The position numbers and the translations under genes were made by a program. Below, piece by piece: positions 41,428 to 50,752 of a DNA stretch of 64,000 nucleotides. A model generated the notes under the pieces. The model was not told the origin of the DNA. It was given only the letters and a program-made list of their open reading frames with translations, and made no database searches. Source of the DNA: Limnohabitans sp. Rim28 (GTDB lineage Bacteria; Pseudomonadota; Gammaproteobacteria; Burkholderiales; Burkholderiaceae_C). The first letter of the stretch is position 1, and each line of letters begins with the position of its first letter. The stretch is taken from contig NZ_ALKN02000002.1 of NCBI RefSeq assembly GCF_000293865.2, positions 62,001 to 126,000 of the forward strand, written 5' to 3'.

Positions 41428-41814
41428 TCAGTTCAGGTGTTTCTTTTTGTAGTCGTCCACAGCCGCCTTGATGGCGTCTTCGGCCAGGATGGAGCAGTGG
41501 ATTTTGACGGGCGGCAGCGCAAGCTCTTCCGCAATCTGGCTGTTCTTCAAGGCCGCCGCTTCGTCCAGCGTCTTGCCCTTGACCCACTCGGTCACGAGCG
41601 AACTGGAGGCGATGGCTGAGCCGCAGCCATAGGTCTTGAAGCGTGCGTCTTCGATCACGCCTGTTTCTGGGTTGACCTTGATTTGCAACTTCATCACGTC
41701 GCCACAAGCCGGTGCGCCGACCATACCGGTACCTACGCTGTCGTCGCCCTTGTCGAACGAGCCGACGTTGCGGGGATTTTCATAGTGGTCAACCACTTTT
41801 TCAGAATATGCCAT
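41428..41814 (-). CDS. iscU: Fe-S scaffold IscU
   Basis: A 128-residue scaffold on which the cluster is built. The cysteine ligands and conserved motifs are visible: [23 protein letters not shown] (Cys37), [12 protein letters not shown] (Cys63) and the HscA-binding [15 protein letters not shown] (Cys106). Length as in E. coli. It lies 47 bp after iscS and one base before iscA. Confidence 0.97.
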   Translation of the reverse strand: MAYSEKVVDHYENPRNVGSFDKGDDSVGTGMVGAPACGDVMKLQIKVNPETGVIEDARFKTYGCGSAIASSSLVTEWVKGKTLDEAAALKNSQIAEELALPPVKIHCSILAEDAIKAAVDDYKKKHLN

Positions 41815-41861
41815 GGTGTTTTCTCCGTATTCAGTTCAATGTGCGGTGGAAAAAAGTCAAA

Positions 41862-43079
41862 TCAGTGAGCAGCCCACTGGATGGTGCTCAGATCAATGCC
41901 ATCTTTGTGCATTTCCCACAGGGGACTCAAGTCGCGCAGCTTGGCCACGTTCTCGCGGATGGTTTTGATCGCGAAGTCAATTTCTTCTTCCGTGGTCCAA
42001 CGGCCAATCGTCATGCGCAGGCTGCTGTGGGCCAACTCGTCGCTGCGGCCCAAGGCGCGCAACACATAGCTCGGCTCCAAGCTGGCAGAGGTGCAAGCCG
42101 AACCGGACGACACCGCCAAGCCTTTGATGCCCATGATGAGCGATTCACCTTCGACAAAGTTGAAGCTCATGTTGATGTTTTGCGCCACGCGTTGGGTGGG
42201 GTGACCGTTCAAAAACACCTGCTCCATGTCACTCAGGCCGTTCATCAAACGGTCGCGCAAAACACGGGCTTTGGCATTGTCTTGGGCCATTTCGAGCTTG
42301 GCAATGCGAAACGCCTCGCCCATGCCCACGCACTGGTGCGTGGCCAAAGAACCCGAACGCATACCGCGCTCATGACCGCCACCGTGCATTTGCGCTTCCA
42401 AGCGAATGCGGGGCTTGCGGCGCACATACAAAGCGCCAATGCCTTTAGGGCCATAGGTCTTGTGCGAGGCCAAGCTCATCAAGTCGATGGGCAACTGGGC
42501 CAAATTGATCTCGACCTTGCCCGTGGATTGCGCTGCATCGACGTGGAACACGATGCCTTTTTCGCGGCACAAGTTGCCAATCGCGGTCACGTCCTGGATC
42601 ACGCCAATCTCATTGTTCACGTGCATCACGCTGACCAAAATGGTATCGGGACGGATGGCGGCTTTGAGCACATCCATGTTCAGCAAGCCATCTTCTTGCA
42701 CGTCGAGGTAAGACACCTCAAAGCCCTGACGCTCCAACTCACGCATGGAGTCCAAAACCGCCTTGTGTTCGGTCTTAACGGTAATCAAGTGCTTGCCGCG
42801 TGACTTGTAAAAGTGCGCTGCGCCTTTGAGGGCCAGGTTGTTGGATTCGGTCGCACCGCTGGTCCAGACGATCTCGCGGGGGTCGGCACCGATCAGGTCA
42901 GCCACTTGCTCGCGGGCTTTTTCAACGGCGGCTTCGGCTTCCCAACCCCAGGCGTGGCTGCGAGACGCAGGGTTGCCAAAGTGCTCACGCAACCAAGGCA
43001 CGATGGCGTCCACCACGCGGGGATCGCATGGGTTGGTGGCGCTGTAATCCAGATAAATGGGGAAATGCGGTGTGGTCAT
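41862..43079 (-). CDS. iscS: Cysteine desulfurase IscS
   Basis: A 405-residue PLP-dependent enzyme that supplies sulfur from cysteine. [18 protein letters not shown] at the N-terminus, the PLP lysine in [17 protein letters not shown], and the active-site Cys loop [20 protein letters not shown] near 328 are all present. It is the second gene of the isc operon, 18 bp after iscR. The sequence reads as a normal housekeeping IscS, which also serves tRNA thiolation. Confidence 0.97.
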   Translation of the reverse strand: MTTPHFPIYLDYSATNPCDPRVVDAIVPWLREHFGNPASRSHAWGWEAEAAVEKAREQVADLIGADPREIVWTSGATESNNLALKGAAHFYKSRGKHLITVKTEHKAVLDSMRELERQGFEVSYLDVQEDGLLNMDVLKAAIRPDTILVSVMHVNNEIGVIQDVTAIGNLCREKGIVFHVDAAQSTGKVEINLAQLPIDLMSLASHKTYGPKGIGALYVRRKPRIRLEAQMHGGGHERGMRSGSLATHQCVGMGEAFRIAKLEMAQDNAKARVLRDRLMNGLSDMEQVFLNGHPTQRVAQNINMSFNFVEGESLIMGIKGLAVSSGSACTSASLEPSYVLRALGRSDELAHSSLRMTIGRWTTEEEIDFAIKTIRENVAKLRDLSPLWEMHKDGIDLSTIQWAAH

Positions 43080-43097
43080 GGTCTGGTCTTCTTGAAA

Positions 43098-43634
43098 TCA
43101 GGATTTGGCAAACATGTTGCCCAAGTCAAACACAGAGTTGGGCACATTCACACGGATCGGTTGGCTGACGGGCATGGGAGAAATGGCACGCTTGAGGCTG
43201 GGCTTGATTTCAACCACCAAGCCTTTGGCCAATTGGTCGTCCACCAGCTTTTGCAGGGACACCGAATCCAAAAATTCCACCATCTTGGAATTGAGGGAGG
43301 CCCACAGATCATGTGTCATACAGCGGCCATCAGCGCCATTGCAGTTTTCTTTGCCACCACAGTGGGTGGCGTCGATGGGCTCGTCCACCGACAAAATGAT
43401 GTCAGCCACCGTGATTTCTGTGGATTTGCGGCCTAAGGTATAGCCGCCGCCGGGGCCACGGGTGGACTCGACCAGGTTGTGGCGGCGCAGCTTGCCAAAC
43501 AACTGCTCCAGATAAGACAGAGAAATCTGTTGGCGCTGGCTGATGGCGGCCAAAGTCACGGGACCGGCGTCTTGGCGCAAGGCCAAATCGATCATGGCGG
43601 TGACGGCAAAACGGCCTTTGGTGGTTAAACGCAT
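43098..43634 (-). CDS. iscR: Fe-S cluster regulator IscR
   Basis: A 178-residue Rrf2-family regulator. The winged helix covers residues 1-80 (MRLTTKGRFAVTAMIDLAL and GPGGGYTLGR). Three cysteines that ligate a [2Fe-2S] cluster lie in THCGGKENCNGADGRCMTH near residues 92-104. The holo form represses the operon. I use the ATG at 43634, which has a CAGGAG ribosome-binding site; the frame begins upstream at 43700. An IscR type-1 binding site overlaps the promoter at 43685-43709. Confidence 0.97.
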   Translation of the reverse strand: MRLTTKGRFAVTAMIDLALRQDAGPVTLAAISQRQQISLSYLEQLFGKLRRHNLVESTRGPGGGYTLGRKSTEITVADIILSVDEPIDATHCGGKENCNGADGRCMTHDLWASLNSKMVEFLDSVSLQKLVDDQLAKGLVVEIKPSLKRAISPMPVSQPIRVNVPNSVFDLGNMFAKS

Positions 43635-43684
43635 GGCAGACTCCTGAAGTGTGTAGAAGCTTGGTCCATCACCCGCTGGCGCGG

Positions 43685-43709
43685 GATCCCGACTAAACAA
43701 GTCAAGTAT
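43685..43709 (-). promoter_or_regulatory. IscR type-1 operator and iscR promoter
   Basis: On the minus strand the site reads ATACTTGACT, five bases, then AGTCGGGAT, a close fit to the type-1 IscR consensus ATASYYGACTRWWWYAGTCRRSTAT, of which I quote only the half sites. It overlaps a -10 element TATACT (43705-43710), about 75 bp upstream of the iscR start codon. This fits repression by cluster-bound IscR. Confidence 0.75.
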
Positions 43710-43773
43710 AAACCAATCCCGATCAAATCACTCGGGTTAAGCGCATGTTGCACCCAAGCCCTCGGAAAGCGCC

Positions 43774-45879
43774 TCAGGCCCGGATCAGGGGCACGATGTT
43801 GTCGCCCCCCGTGGCGCCAAAAGCTTGCTCTTTCAAAATGGACAACTGGTCACGCACATGAGCGGCTTTTTCGAACTCCAAATTGCGGGCGTGCTCCATC
43901 ATTTGCTTTTCCAACTGCTTGATGGCGCGGGCAATGTCTTTTTCGCTCATGTCCTCGACCTTGGCCCTTTGCATCGCGGCTTGCTCCAGGCGCTCAGCCT
44001 CTTTGCCCGACTTTTCGCTGTACACGCCGTCGATCAAATCCTTGACCTTTTTGACGATGCTCTTGGGCGTGATGCCCATGGCCTCGTTGTGCGCCACCTG
44101 TTTGATGCGGCGGCGCTCGGTCTCGCCGATGGCTTTTTTCATCGACTCGGTGATGCGGTCCGCGTACAAAATCGCCCGGCCATTCAGGTTTCGGGCGGCA
44201 CGCCCAATGGTCTGGATCAAGCTGCGCTCGGAACGCAAAAAACCCTCTTTATCGGCATCCAAAATGGCCACCAAAGAGACCTCTGGAATGTCCAAGCCCT
44301 CGCGCAGCAAGTTGATGCCCACCAGAACATCGAAAGCGCCTAGGCGCAGGTCACGCAAAATCTCGACCCGCTCGACCGTGTCCACATCGCTGTGCAAATA
44401 GCGGACCTTCACGCCGTTGTCACTCAGGTAATCGGTCAGCTGCTCGGCCATGCGCTTGGTCAGCGTGGTGATGAGCACGCGCTCTTGTTTGTCGACCCGG
44501 ATGCGGATTTCCTGCAGCACGTCGTCCACTTGGTGGGTGGCGGGCCGTACTTCCACCTCAGGGTCAACCAGCCCAGTGGGACGCACCACCTGTTCGACCA
44601 CCTTGCCCGAATGCGTTTTTTCATAGTCAGCGGGCGTGGCCGAGACGAAGATGCATTGACGCATGCGCTTTTCAAACTCTTCAAACTTGAGCGGGCGGTT
44701 GTCCAAGGCGCTGGGCAGGCGAAAGCCATATTCCACCAAGGTGGTCTTGCGCGCCCGGTCGCCGTTGTACATGGCATTGAGCTGGCCGATCATCTGGTGG
44801 CTTTCATCCAGAAACATGATGGCGTCGGGCGGCATGTAGTCGGTGAGCGTGCTGGGCGCATCGCCTGGGGCGGCGCCCGACAGGTGCCGGGTGTAGTTCT
44901 CGATGCCCTTGCAATGCCCCACTTCCGACAGCATCTCGAGGTCAAACCGTGTGCGTTGCTCCAGGCGCTGGGCTTCGACCAGCTTGCCCATGCCCACCAA
45001 CTCTTTCAGGCGCTGGGCCAGCTCGACCTTGATGGTCTCCACCGCCGCCAGCACCTTGTCGCGCGGCGTCACATAGTGACTAGAAGGGTAAACCGTGAAG
45101 CGCGGAATCTTTTGGCGAATGCGCCCCGTCAACGGGTCAAACAACTGAAGGCTCTCGATCTCGTCGTCAAACAGTTCGATGCGGATCGCCAGCTCAGAGT
45201 GTTCAGCTGGAAACACGTCAATGGTGTCGCCGCGCACGCGGAACTTGCCCCGGCTGAACTCCATGTCGTTGCGCTGGTACTGCATGCGGATCAGCTGCGC
45301 GATCACGTCGCGCTGACCCAGCTTGTCACCCGTGCGCAGCGTCATGATCATGCGGTGGTAGCTCTCGGGCTCGCCAATGCCATAGATGGCCGACACGGTG
45401 GCCACAATGACCACGTCGCGCCGCTCCATGATGCTCTTGGTGCACGACAGGCGCATCTGTTCGATGTGCTCGTTGATCGCGCTGTCCTTTTCGATGAACA
45501 GGTCGCGCTGGGGCACATAGGCCTCGGGCTGGTAGTAGTCGTAATAACTGACGAAATACTCGACCGCGTTTTTAGGGAAAAACTCGCGAAATTCGCTGTA
45601 AAGCTGGGCGGCCAAGGTCTTATTCGGTGCAAACACAATGGCCGGCCGGCCCACCTGGGCGATCACATTGGCCATGGTGAAGGTCTTGCCCGAGCCGGTG
45701 ACGCCCAGCAGCGTCTGAAAAACCTCGCCATCCTGCACCCCCTCGACCAACTGCTCAATCGCCACGGGTTGGTCACCCGCAGGTGGATAAGGCTGGAAGA
45801 GCTCAAAGGGCGAATCCGGATAGGACACGAACTGGCCGTCAGTGGCTTGAACAACAACGCTCGGGGGGGCATGAACCAT
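43774..45879 (-). CDS. uvrB: Excinuclease ABC subunit UvrB
   Basis: The DNA-damage-verifying helicase of nucleotide excision repair. Walker [15 protein letters not shown], the beta-hairpin [24 protein letters not shown] and the GRAARN-containing helicase motifs are present, and the C-terminal UvrC/UvrA-interacting UVR domain has [21 protein letters not shown] use the ATG at 45879 (701 residues; E. coli has 673); the frame extends to a TTG at 45948. It is transcribed alone on the minus strand. In related bacteria it lies divergent and next to the aminotransferase gene, which here is about 12 kb away. Confidence 0.95.
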   Translation of the reverse strand: MVHAPPSVVVQATDGQFVSYPDSPFELFQPYPPAGDQPVAIEQLVEGVQDGEVFQTLLGVTGSGKTFTMANVIAQVGRPAIVFAPNKTLAAQLYSEFREFFPKNAVEYFVSYYDYYQPEAYVPQRDLFIEKDSAINEHIEQMRLSCTKSIMERRDVVIVATVSAIYGIGEPESYHRMIMTLRTGDKLGQRDVIAQLIRMQYQRNDMEFSRGKFRVRGDTIDVFPAEHSELAIRIELFDDEIESLQLFDPLTGRIRQKIPRFTVYPSSHYVTPRDKVLAAVETIKVELAQRLKELVGMGKLVEAQRLEQRTRFDLEMLSEVGHCKGIENYTRHLSGAAPGDAPSTLTDYMPPDAIMFLDESHQMIGQLNAMYNGDRARKTTLVEYGFRLPSALDNRPLKFEEFEKRMRQCIFVSATPADYEKTHSGKVVEQVVRPTGLVDPEVEVRPATHQVDDVLQEIRIRVDKQERVLITTLTKRMAEQLTDYLSDNGVKVRYLHSDVDTVERVEILRDLRLGAFDVLVGINLLREGLDIPEVSLVAILDADKEGFLRSERSLIQTIGRAARNLNGRAILYADRITESMKKAIGETERRRIKQVAHNEAMGITPKSIVKKVKDLIDGVYSEKSGKEAERLEQAAMQRAKVEDMSEKDIARAIKQLEKQMMEHARNLEFEKAAHVRDQLSILKEQAFGATGGDNIVPLIRA

Positions 45880-45987
45880 GGACGAAAGCACTTCCAACAC
45901 AGGCGACAGGTGGAGATTCACCGCAACAGCCGATCCCGGGTGGGTCAAAGCTGAACGGTGTAGTTTGCCTGAAGCGCGATCCGCCCA

Positions 45988-46006
45988 GGCCTGGCGCGTC
46001 CAGGCC
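45988..46006 (-). other. GC-rich hairpin after the lipoprotein gene
   Basis: GGCCTGG at 45988-45994 pairs with CCAGGCC at 46000-46006, with a five-base loop. It lies just past the stop of the lipoprotein gene and upstream of uvrB on the same strand. There is no T run, so it may be a weak or Rho-dependent end. Confidence 0.35.
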
Positions 46007-46014
46007 CTCTGATG

Positions 46015-47712
46015 TCAATCCACCACAGGCGGCTTTTGGCTGGTGGCCATCAAGCCACCGATCGCCGTTTTGTTGTAGCCCCCAGCGAGGACTCTGGAGG
46101 CACCCTTCGGATAAAAAACACCGCCAGCGAGTTGCTGCACGCCCAACAAATCTGTGTATTGTGCAAACATCAAGCGTCCGGTCCCCAGCTGCAAGTCTGT
46201 CACCAGCATCCTTTGGTTTTGCACCGTGCGGATCTCATAGCTGCCTGTGGCTACAGGCACAGGACACACACTCCCCACCTGGCAAGATGCTGGCGCACCA
46301 TTCCAGATGGTGATCTTCCTGTCGTCGTCAAAAGTCAGAACATAAGGCGCCCAAGCCAGGTAACTTCGGTGAGACGTTTTCCCTGTCGCAAAGGTTTGCA
46401 GCATTGTCTCGAGACGGGCCATCCCTCGGATCGGTGTGTTCGCGTCCAACTGCTGCAAGCTGATCATGTAGCTGTCTGCACTTGCCGTCGCGTTCAATGT
46501 GATGATTTGAGAACCTTCAGGAAAAGCTGGCGCCGGACTGTTCTCCAGCGCCTCTTTTGTGTTGGCATCGATGTTGGGGATATTGGCGATCATCTTTTTA
46601 TCCAGCAATGCCATGTCGAAAACACGTGCACTGACCTTGAATGACTGCCCGGTCTGTTCCCAGGACACCCGGCCCTGACCGTCGGACACAAATGTTCCGG
46701 AGCTTGCCGTGCGCTTCCATGCAGCATCAACAAGGAACCGTGAACCATCATCAGGCAAGTCGGCCACCGGCGCCCAGGCCGACTGTTTCAACTGGTAAGG
46801 CTGGATGACCCATTGCCCATGGCTGCCACGGGTTTTCTGGTAACCGTCGAATCCCGTTGCAGAACAATCACCAAGGCATATCGGGGCGTAGATCCCCTGC
46901 GCAAGCAGCGCTTGAACATCTTGCTTGGTGCTGTTGCTGTAAAGCTCTGCCTCGTCAATCAACTCAATCTGGCTGGAGCTGACCTCCGCTTTGATCTGTT
47001 CAGACGTTTTGCCTTTCAGCAAATGGGCATTTTTCCGGGCGTAGGCGTAGGCTCCGAGCAATGCAACGCGATCGGACGAGCCGCTGAGCTTCAAGACCTG
47101 GCGACCGTTCGCGACCCCCAACGCAATCGCTCTCGCCTGCAAATTCAAGCCTTCGTCCAGCGTCATCCTGGCCAGGTAATCGTCCATCAAGGTGGTGTCC
47201 AACTGGCCAAGGGCGACCTTCACCTCCCGCTCAATCAACTTCACATCGTCCTTGCTGGGATTCTTCAGCATCTCGTAGCTGATGAGGGTCGTGAATGGCG
47301 AGACCACGGCAGAGCGCAGGGTCTTGCCATCTTCGGACAAGAATCCCGCTGCAGGCGACATCATCACGTAGCCGCTTTTCCCGACGTCCTTGAGCATTCT
47401 GCCGTGGTCGTCCGAGTCCCGTGCCGTATCGGGCACCACCGCGATCAGGTGGGCACTCTGCAGTGCACCCGCTTCGATGCCGCGAACGTCCAGACTGTAG
47501 AAGCCATGGGTGCCCGTTGTCGCCGAGGGCTCGTTCGCATCGCATCCCTGGTTTTCATTGAGGTCCAGGCACACCTGCGCGCCCTGGATATAGCCATCCA
47601 GGACAACCCCTTGCCAGGGCAGCGCCGACGCAGGGGTCCCACTGCCACCGCCTGAGCCGCAGGCGGCAAGTAAGGCAGACATGAAGCCGATCAGATAAAG
47701 GTGTTGGGTCAT
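46015..47712 (-). CDS. Large predicted lipoprotein next to the pilus operon
   Basis: About 565 residues with a lipoprotein signal peptide (MTQHLYLIGFMSALLAACGS; lipobox LAAC), so it is exported and lipid-anchored. The mature start is Gly/Ser-rich, followed by a stretch VVLDGYIQGAQVCLDLNENQ and then NEPSATTGTHGFYSLDV, a repeat-like pattern with calcium-binding character seen in several surface proteins. Two further Cys pairs occur near 275-285 and 485-495. The ATG at 47712 is used; a TTG at 47733 is also possible. It is divergent from the pilus operon, with a shared AT-rich upstream region, so it may be part of the same surface system. No family recognised. Confidence 0.75.
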   Translation of the reverse strand: MTQHLYLIGFMSALLAACGSGGGSGTPASALPWQGVVLDGYIQGAQVCLDLNENQGCDANEPSATTGTHGFYSLDVRGIEAGALQSAHLIAVVPDTARDSDDHGRMLKDVGKSGYVMMSPAAGFLSEDGKTLRSAVVSPFTTLISYEMLKNPSKDDVKLIEREVKVALGQLDTTLMDDYLARMTLDEGLNLQARAIALGVANGRQVLKLSGSSDRVALLGAYAYARKNAHLLKGKTSEQIKAEVSSSQIELIDEAELYSNSTKQDVQALLAQGIYAPICLGDCSATGFDGYQKTRGSHGQWVIQPYQLKQSAWAPVADLPDDGSRFLVDAAWKRTASSGTFVSDGQGRVSWEQTGQSFKVSARVFDMALLDKKMIANIPNIDANTKEALENSPAPAFPEGSQIITLNATASADSYMISLQQLDANTPIRGMARLETMLQTFATGKTSHRSYLAWAPYVLTFDDDRKITIWNGAPASCQVGSVCPVPVATGSYEIRTVQNQRMLVTDLQLGTGRLMFAQYTDLLGVQQLAGGVFYPKGASRVLAGGYNKTAIGGLMATSQKPPVVD

Positions 47713-47853
47713 CTTTGCACACGGTAAAAGCAACTTGAAACTTCAAAAAATAGCATAAAAGCAGGGATAAATTGACTTTTATATGAAATTTATGAACTCT
47801 TATTTTGTATTTATGTATGCTATATTACTCAATCACCAAAGGAGGAGTTGATC
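47713..47853. promoter_or_regulatory. AT-rich divergent promoter region, lipoprotein / pilus operon
   Basis: This 140-bp region is far more AT-rich than its surroundings (around 47750-47835). It should hold promoters in both directions, for example a TTGACT element near 47773 on the plus strand. An AAGGAGGAG ribosome-binding site lies just before the pilin start codon. High AT content at this place would fit silencing by H-NS-like proteins, as inference. Confidence 0.45.
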
Positions 47854-48504
47854 GTGAAATTTTTTGTCAGGCCCGTCACACGCAGCCAAAACCACAGCGC
47901 CTCATCGGGCTACAGCCTCATTGAGCTCAGCATTGCCTTGTCGATCTTGGCTGTGATCATTGTGGGTTCGCTGATCGGCGTGCAAAAAATCCTGCGCACC
48001 AACGCGGTGAACAACGAACTCAAAGCGATGCCGGAGACGATGGCATCGGCACAACGCTTGACCAGCAATCTGGCAGATCTCAATAACCTGAACACTGGGG
48101 TCTTCACGGCCCTGGGCGTCTGGCCGCAAGACAGGGTGGTGGGCGGGGCAGCCGGGGCAGCCGCCACCGTCAGCAACCATTTCGGGGGGCGGCAATTCCT
48201 CAACCCCAACAACGCGCCACTGGCGGGCTATGCCATCAACCAGCTCTTTGTGCTGACCTTGACCAACATCCCCACCGAAGCGTGTGCCGACCTGGTCTCG
48301 GGCATGGACCGGATGGCCCTGGGCTTGTTCATCGGCGCCAACATCACCGCCGATCCCGTCGGCGGCGTCGCAGGCGACGTGGTGAAAAATCCTGGAAGTG
48401 ACAGCGCAGCAGGAGCCAGATCGGCCAACCTGGCCACTTTGGCCGGACGATGTGGCGCCGCAGGCGGCGGACGCATTCGACTCGACATGGTCGTGGCACG
48501 ATGA
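47854..48504 (+). CDS. pilS: Type IVb major pilin, PilS-like
   Basis: A 216-residue class-B type IV prepilin. A long leader ends in SSG, cleaved before YSLIELSIALSILAVIIVGS, with Glu at position 5 of the mature protein and a hydrophobic assembly helix. Two C-terminal cysteines (EACADLV and AGRCGAA) can form the usual D-loop disulfide. The start is GTG at 47854, placed by the AAGGAGGAG ribosome-binding site; a TTG two codons upstream is less likely. It is the first gene of an eight-gene operon that resembles the thin pilus locus of plasmid R64, where pilS lies after pilR. Confidence 0.8.
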   Translation: MKFFVRPVTRSQNHSASSGYSLIELSIALSILAVIIVGSLIGVQKILRTNAVNNELKAMPETMASAQRLTSNLADLNNLNTGVFTALGVWPQDRVVGGAAGAAATVSNHFGGRQFLNPNNAPLAGYAINQLFVLTLTNIPTEACADLVSGMDRMALGLFIGANITADPVGGVAGDVVKNPGSDSAAGARSANLATLAGRCGAAGGGRIRLDMVVAR

Positions 48505-49055
48505 GTCCTTCCGTTCAGCACAGGGCCGGTCCGACCTGCCGGTCTGCACGCCTGCCTGTGTCTTGGGTTTTGCTGGCTTGGATGGCATCCTGGCACAGCG
48601 TTCAGGCTCAGACCTCAGCACCCCCGCCCCGAGATCAACACCTCAAATCCGAACTGGCCCACAGCCCACGGCCCGCGATCGCTTCGCCAGCCAGCCAATT
48701 GAGCGCGCCTCGCAGGGAGGCCGCCCCATCGGCTGGCACACCAGCCGAGACACCCGGGCCCGCGTCACACAACCTGAACCCGGAACCCGTGCGCATCTGG
48801 AGCGTGGAGTTGGCCGACAGCACCGTTCGCTTGTGCCTCAAACGGTGGGCCCATGAAGCCCAGTGGCAACTGGTCTGGGACGCTGACCGGGACTTTGTGA
48901 TCGAGGCTGAAGTGCGGTGGCAGGGCACTTTTGAACAAGCCCTGACGGCCCTTCTGGAGTCACTGAGAAACAGTGAATACCCCTTGCAGGCGCGCCTGAA
49001 TACAGACGGTCGGATCTTGCGCATCCAACGGCTTGCACCCTCACTGGGAAAATAA
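48501..49055 (+). CDS. TcpQ/PilL-like pilus assembly protein
   Basis: A 184-residue exported protein. The start overlaps the pilin stop (ATGA at 48501). It has a signal peptide (cleavage after SVQAQ), a Pro/Ala/Ser-rich linker, and a C-terminal domain of about 75 residues (WAHEAQWQLVWDADRDFVIE, then LRNSEYPLQARLNTDGRILR) that resembles the TcpQ C-terminal / PilL domain, which helps place the secretin in the outer membrane. The next gene is the secretin, 3 bp downstream, as expected for that role. Confidence 0.7.
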   Translation: MSPSVQHRAGPTCRSARLPVSWVLLAWMASWHSVQAQTSAPPPRDQHLKSELAHSPRPAIASPASQLSAPRREAAPSAGTPAETPGPASHNLNPEPVRIWSVELADSTVRLCLKRWAHEAQWQLVWDADRDFVIEAEVRWQGTFEQALTALLESLRNSEYPLQARLNTDGRILRIQRLAPSLGK

Positions 49056-49058
49056 ATC

Positions 49059-50750
49059 ATGCTTTGGTCATCCCCCGCTCATGCGCAGACATGGCACCCC
49101 CGAACAAGCACGCCGCTCCTCCTCCTGATGCTCTGGGGTCTTGCAGGCTGCTCCCAATTCAACACCCGGGTGTCGGACGTGTTTGAACGCAACCAGGACA
49201 GAAGCGCTCAGGCACAAGACACGGCCAGAAATCTGCCGCCCCCCTTGCAGGTGGTGGTGCGCGATAACCACCCCAGGTTCACGGGCAGAAGCCTGTCTGT
49301 CAATGAAGAGCAGGCTCTGCCCGCTGCCCTGAGCCGGGTGACGGTGCGCTATCCAGGCCGGCATTCTTTGCTTCAAGTCGCCGAACTGATTTCTCGGACG
49401 GTGAAAATCCCCGTGACGGTCACGCCCGATGCCTTGATGGAACCCTCGCGTTTTTCGCCCGTCGGCAATACGGCCGCGGGCGCTACCGCCAGCGGCACCA
49501 GGCCACAAGTGGACACAGGCGCACAGGTTCAACGCCAATTGCAACGGGAAGCCAATGCCGGCCTCGTCAGCCAGCAAGGGGGCGGGATGCTGAACCTGAC
49601 GGACGAGGAGTACCAAAACAGCCTCGAATTGAATTACAGCGGCAACCTGGAAGGGTTGCTGGACCTGGTGGCCGCGAGAACCGGCTTGTATTGGCGCTTT
49701 TCAGCTGGGGTCATCACTTTCAGCCGCATCGACACCCAGACTTTTTCCATCAAGGCACACCCTGGCACTTCCAAGTTTTCGGCCGAAGTCAACGGCACCA
49801 ACGGCGAAAGCTCCGGCGGCACGATGAGTGTCTCGGCCGGTGCCGAGTTCGATTTTTGGGCAGGCCTGGAAGAAGGGGTCAAAAGCCTGATTTCCAGGTC
49901 GGGCCGATTTGTGATCGACTCCAGGAACGGTTTTGTGACGGTGACGGACGCCATCCACAACGTCCGAGCTGTGCGCAAAATGGTTCAGCGCTACAACGAA
50001 CTGACCACACGTCAGATCGTCCTCAACGTTGAAGTTCTGCAGATCCAACTCGATGAATCCAAAGCCATCGGCATTGACTGGGGCGCGGTATCGCAACGCA
50101 TCAACAGCATGTCGGGTGCCCAGGTGACCCTGCAGGGACCGGCATCCATCATTCGGTCCCCAGGTGTTGGCTCCGTCGGGTTGACGCTGACGGGCGGGGC
50201 CGGGCAACTCAATACCGGGCGATTCTTGATCAATGCGCTCGAGACCTTCGGCAAAGTCTCCACGGCCTACTCGGTCTCTGTCGCGACGACCAACCGGCAA
50301 CCCGTTCCTGTCGGCGCTCTGAACAATCTGGCTTACGTCAAACAAGCTTCACCCGCCTCGGTGGTGCCCACCTCCGGTGTGGCCACTTCCGGCGCCTTGA
50401 TCCCGGGCACCGTGCAAACCGGATTCGCGATGACACTGATCCCGACCATACTGGACTCCAACCGGATCATGCTGCAGTCCTCATTGACCATCAGCCTGCT
50501 CAAAAGCCTTCGAACCTTCACCAGCGGAACGGCCTCTGTACAGACGCCCGAGGTGGATTCATTCACCAGCATGCAACGCATGAGTGCAAGCCCTGGCGAC
50601 ACGCTGATTTTGCTCGGTTACGAACACGAAGGGGGTGATTGGAGCAGCGCTGATCTGTCTCAGGGCTTCCCGATTCCTGGTTATCGGAGCGGCACACGCA
50701 AGAGAGTCAGCACCGTGGTTCTGGTCACCCCAGTCTTGCAGGGCATCTGA
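49059..50750 (+). CDS. pilN: Outer-membrane secretin, PilN-like
   Basis: A 563-residue secretin of the R64 PilN / BfpB type that forms the outer-membrane pore for the pilus. It is a lipoprotein (LLLLMLWGLAGCSQF, lipobox LAGC near residue 31). The periplasmic part has an STN-like region (LNYSGNLEGLLDLVAARTGL). The C-terminal secretin domain shows YNELTTRQIVLNVEVLQIQL and LGYEHEGGDWSSADL. It follows the TcpQ-like gene by 3 bp and precedes pilO by 2 bp. Confidence 0.85.
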   Translation: MLWSSPAHAQTWHPRTSTPLLLLMLWGLAGCSQFNTRVSDVFERNQDRSAQAQDTARNLPPPLQVVVRDNHPRFTGRSLSVNEEQALPAALSRVTVRYPGRHSLLQVAELISRTVKIPVTVTPDALMEPSRFSPVGNTAAGATASGTRPQVDTGAQVQRQLQREANAGLVSQQGGGMLNLTDEEYQNSLELNYSGNLEGLLDLVAARTGLYWRFSAGVITFSRIDTQTFSIKAHPGTSKFSAEVNGTNGESSGGTMSVSAGAEFDFWAGLEEGVKSLISRSGRFVIDSRNGFVTVTDAIHNVRAVRKMVQRYNELTTRQIVLNVEVLQIQLDESKAIGIDWGAVSQRINSMSGAQVTLQGPASIIRSPGVGSVGLTLTGGAGQLNTGRFLINALETFGKVSTAYSVSVATTNRQPVPVGALNNLAYVKQASPASVVPTSGVATSGALIPGTVQTGFAMTLIPTILDSNRIMLQSSLTISLLKSLRTFTSGTASVQTPEVDSFTSMQRMSASPGDTLILLGYEHEGGDWSSADLSQGFPIPGYRSGTRKRVSTVVLVTPVLQGI

Positions 50751-50752
50751 GC

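Noticed and set aside
44392-45954. 520-residue plus-strand protein opposite uvrB
   Set aside because: Antisense shadow of uvrB, with His/Leu/Gln-rich composition typical of such shadows.
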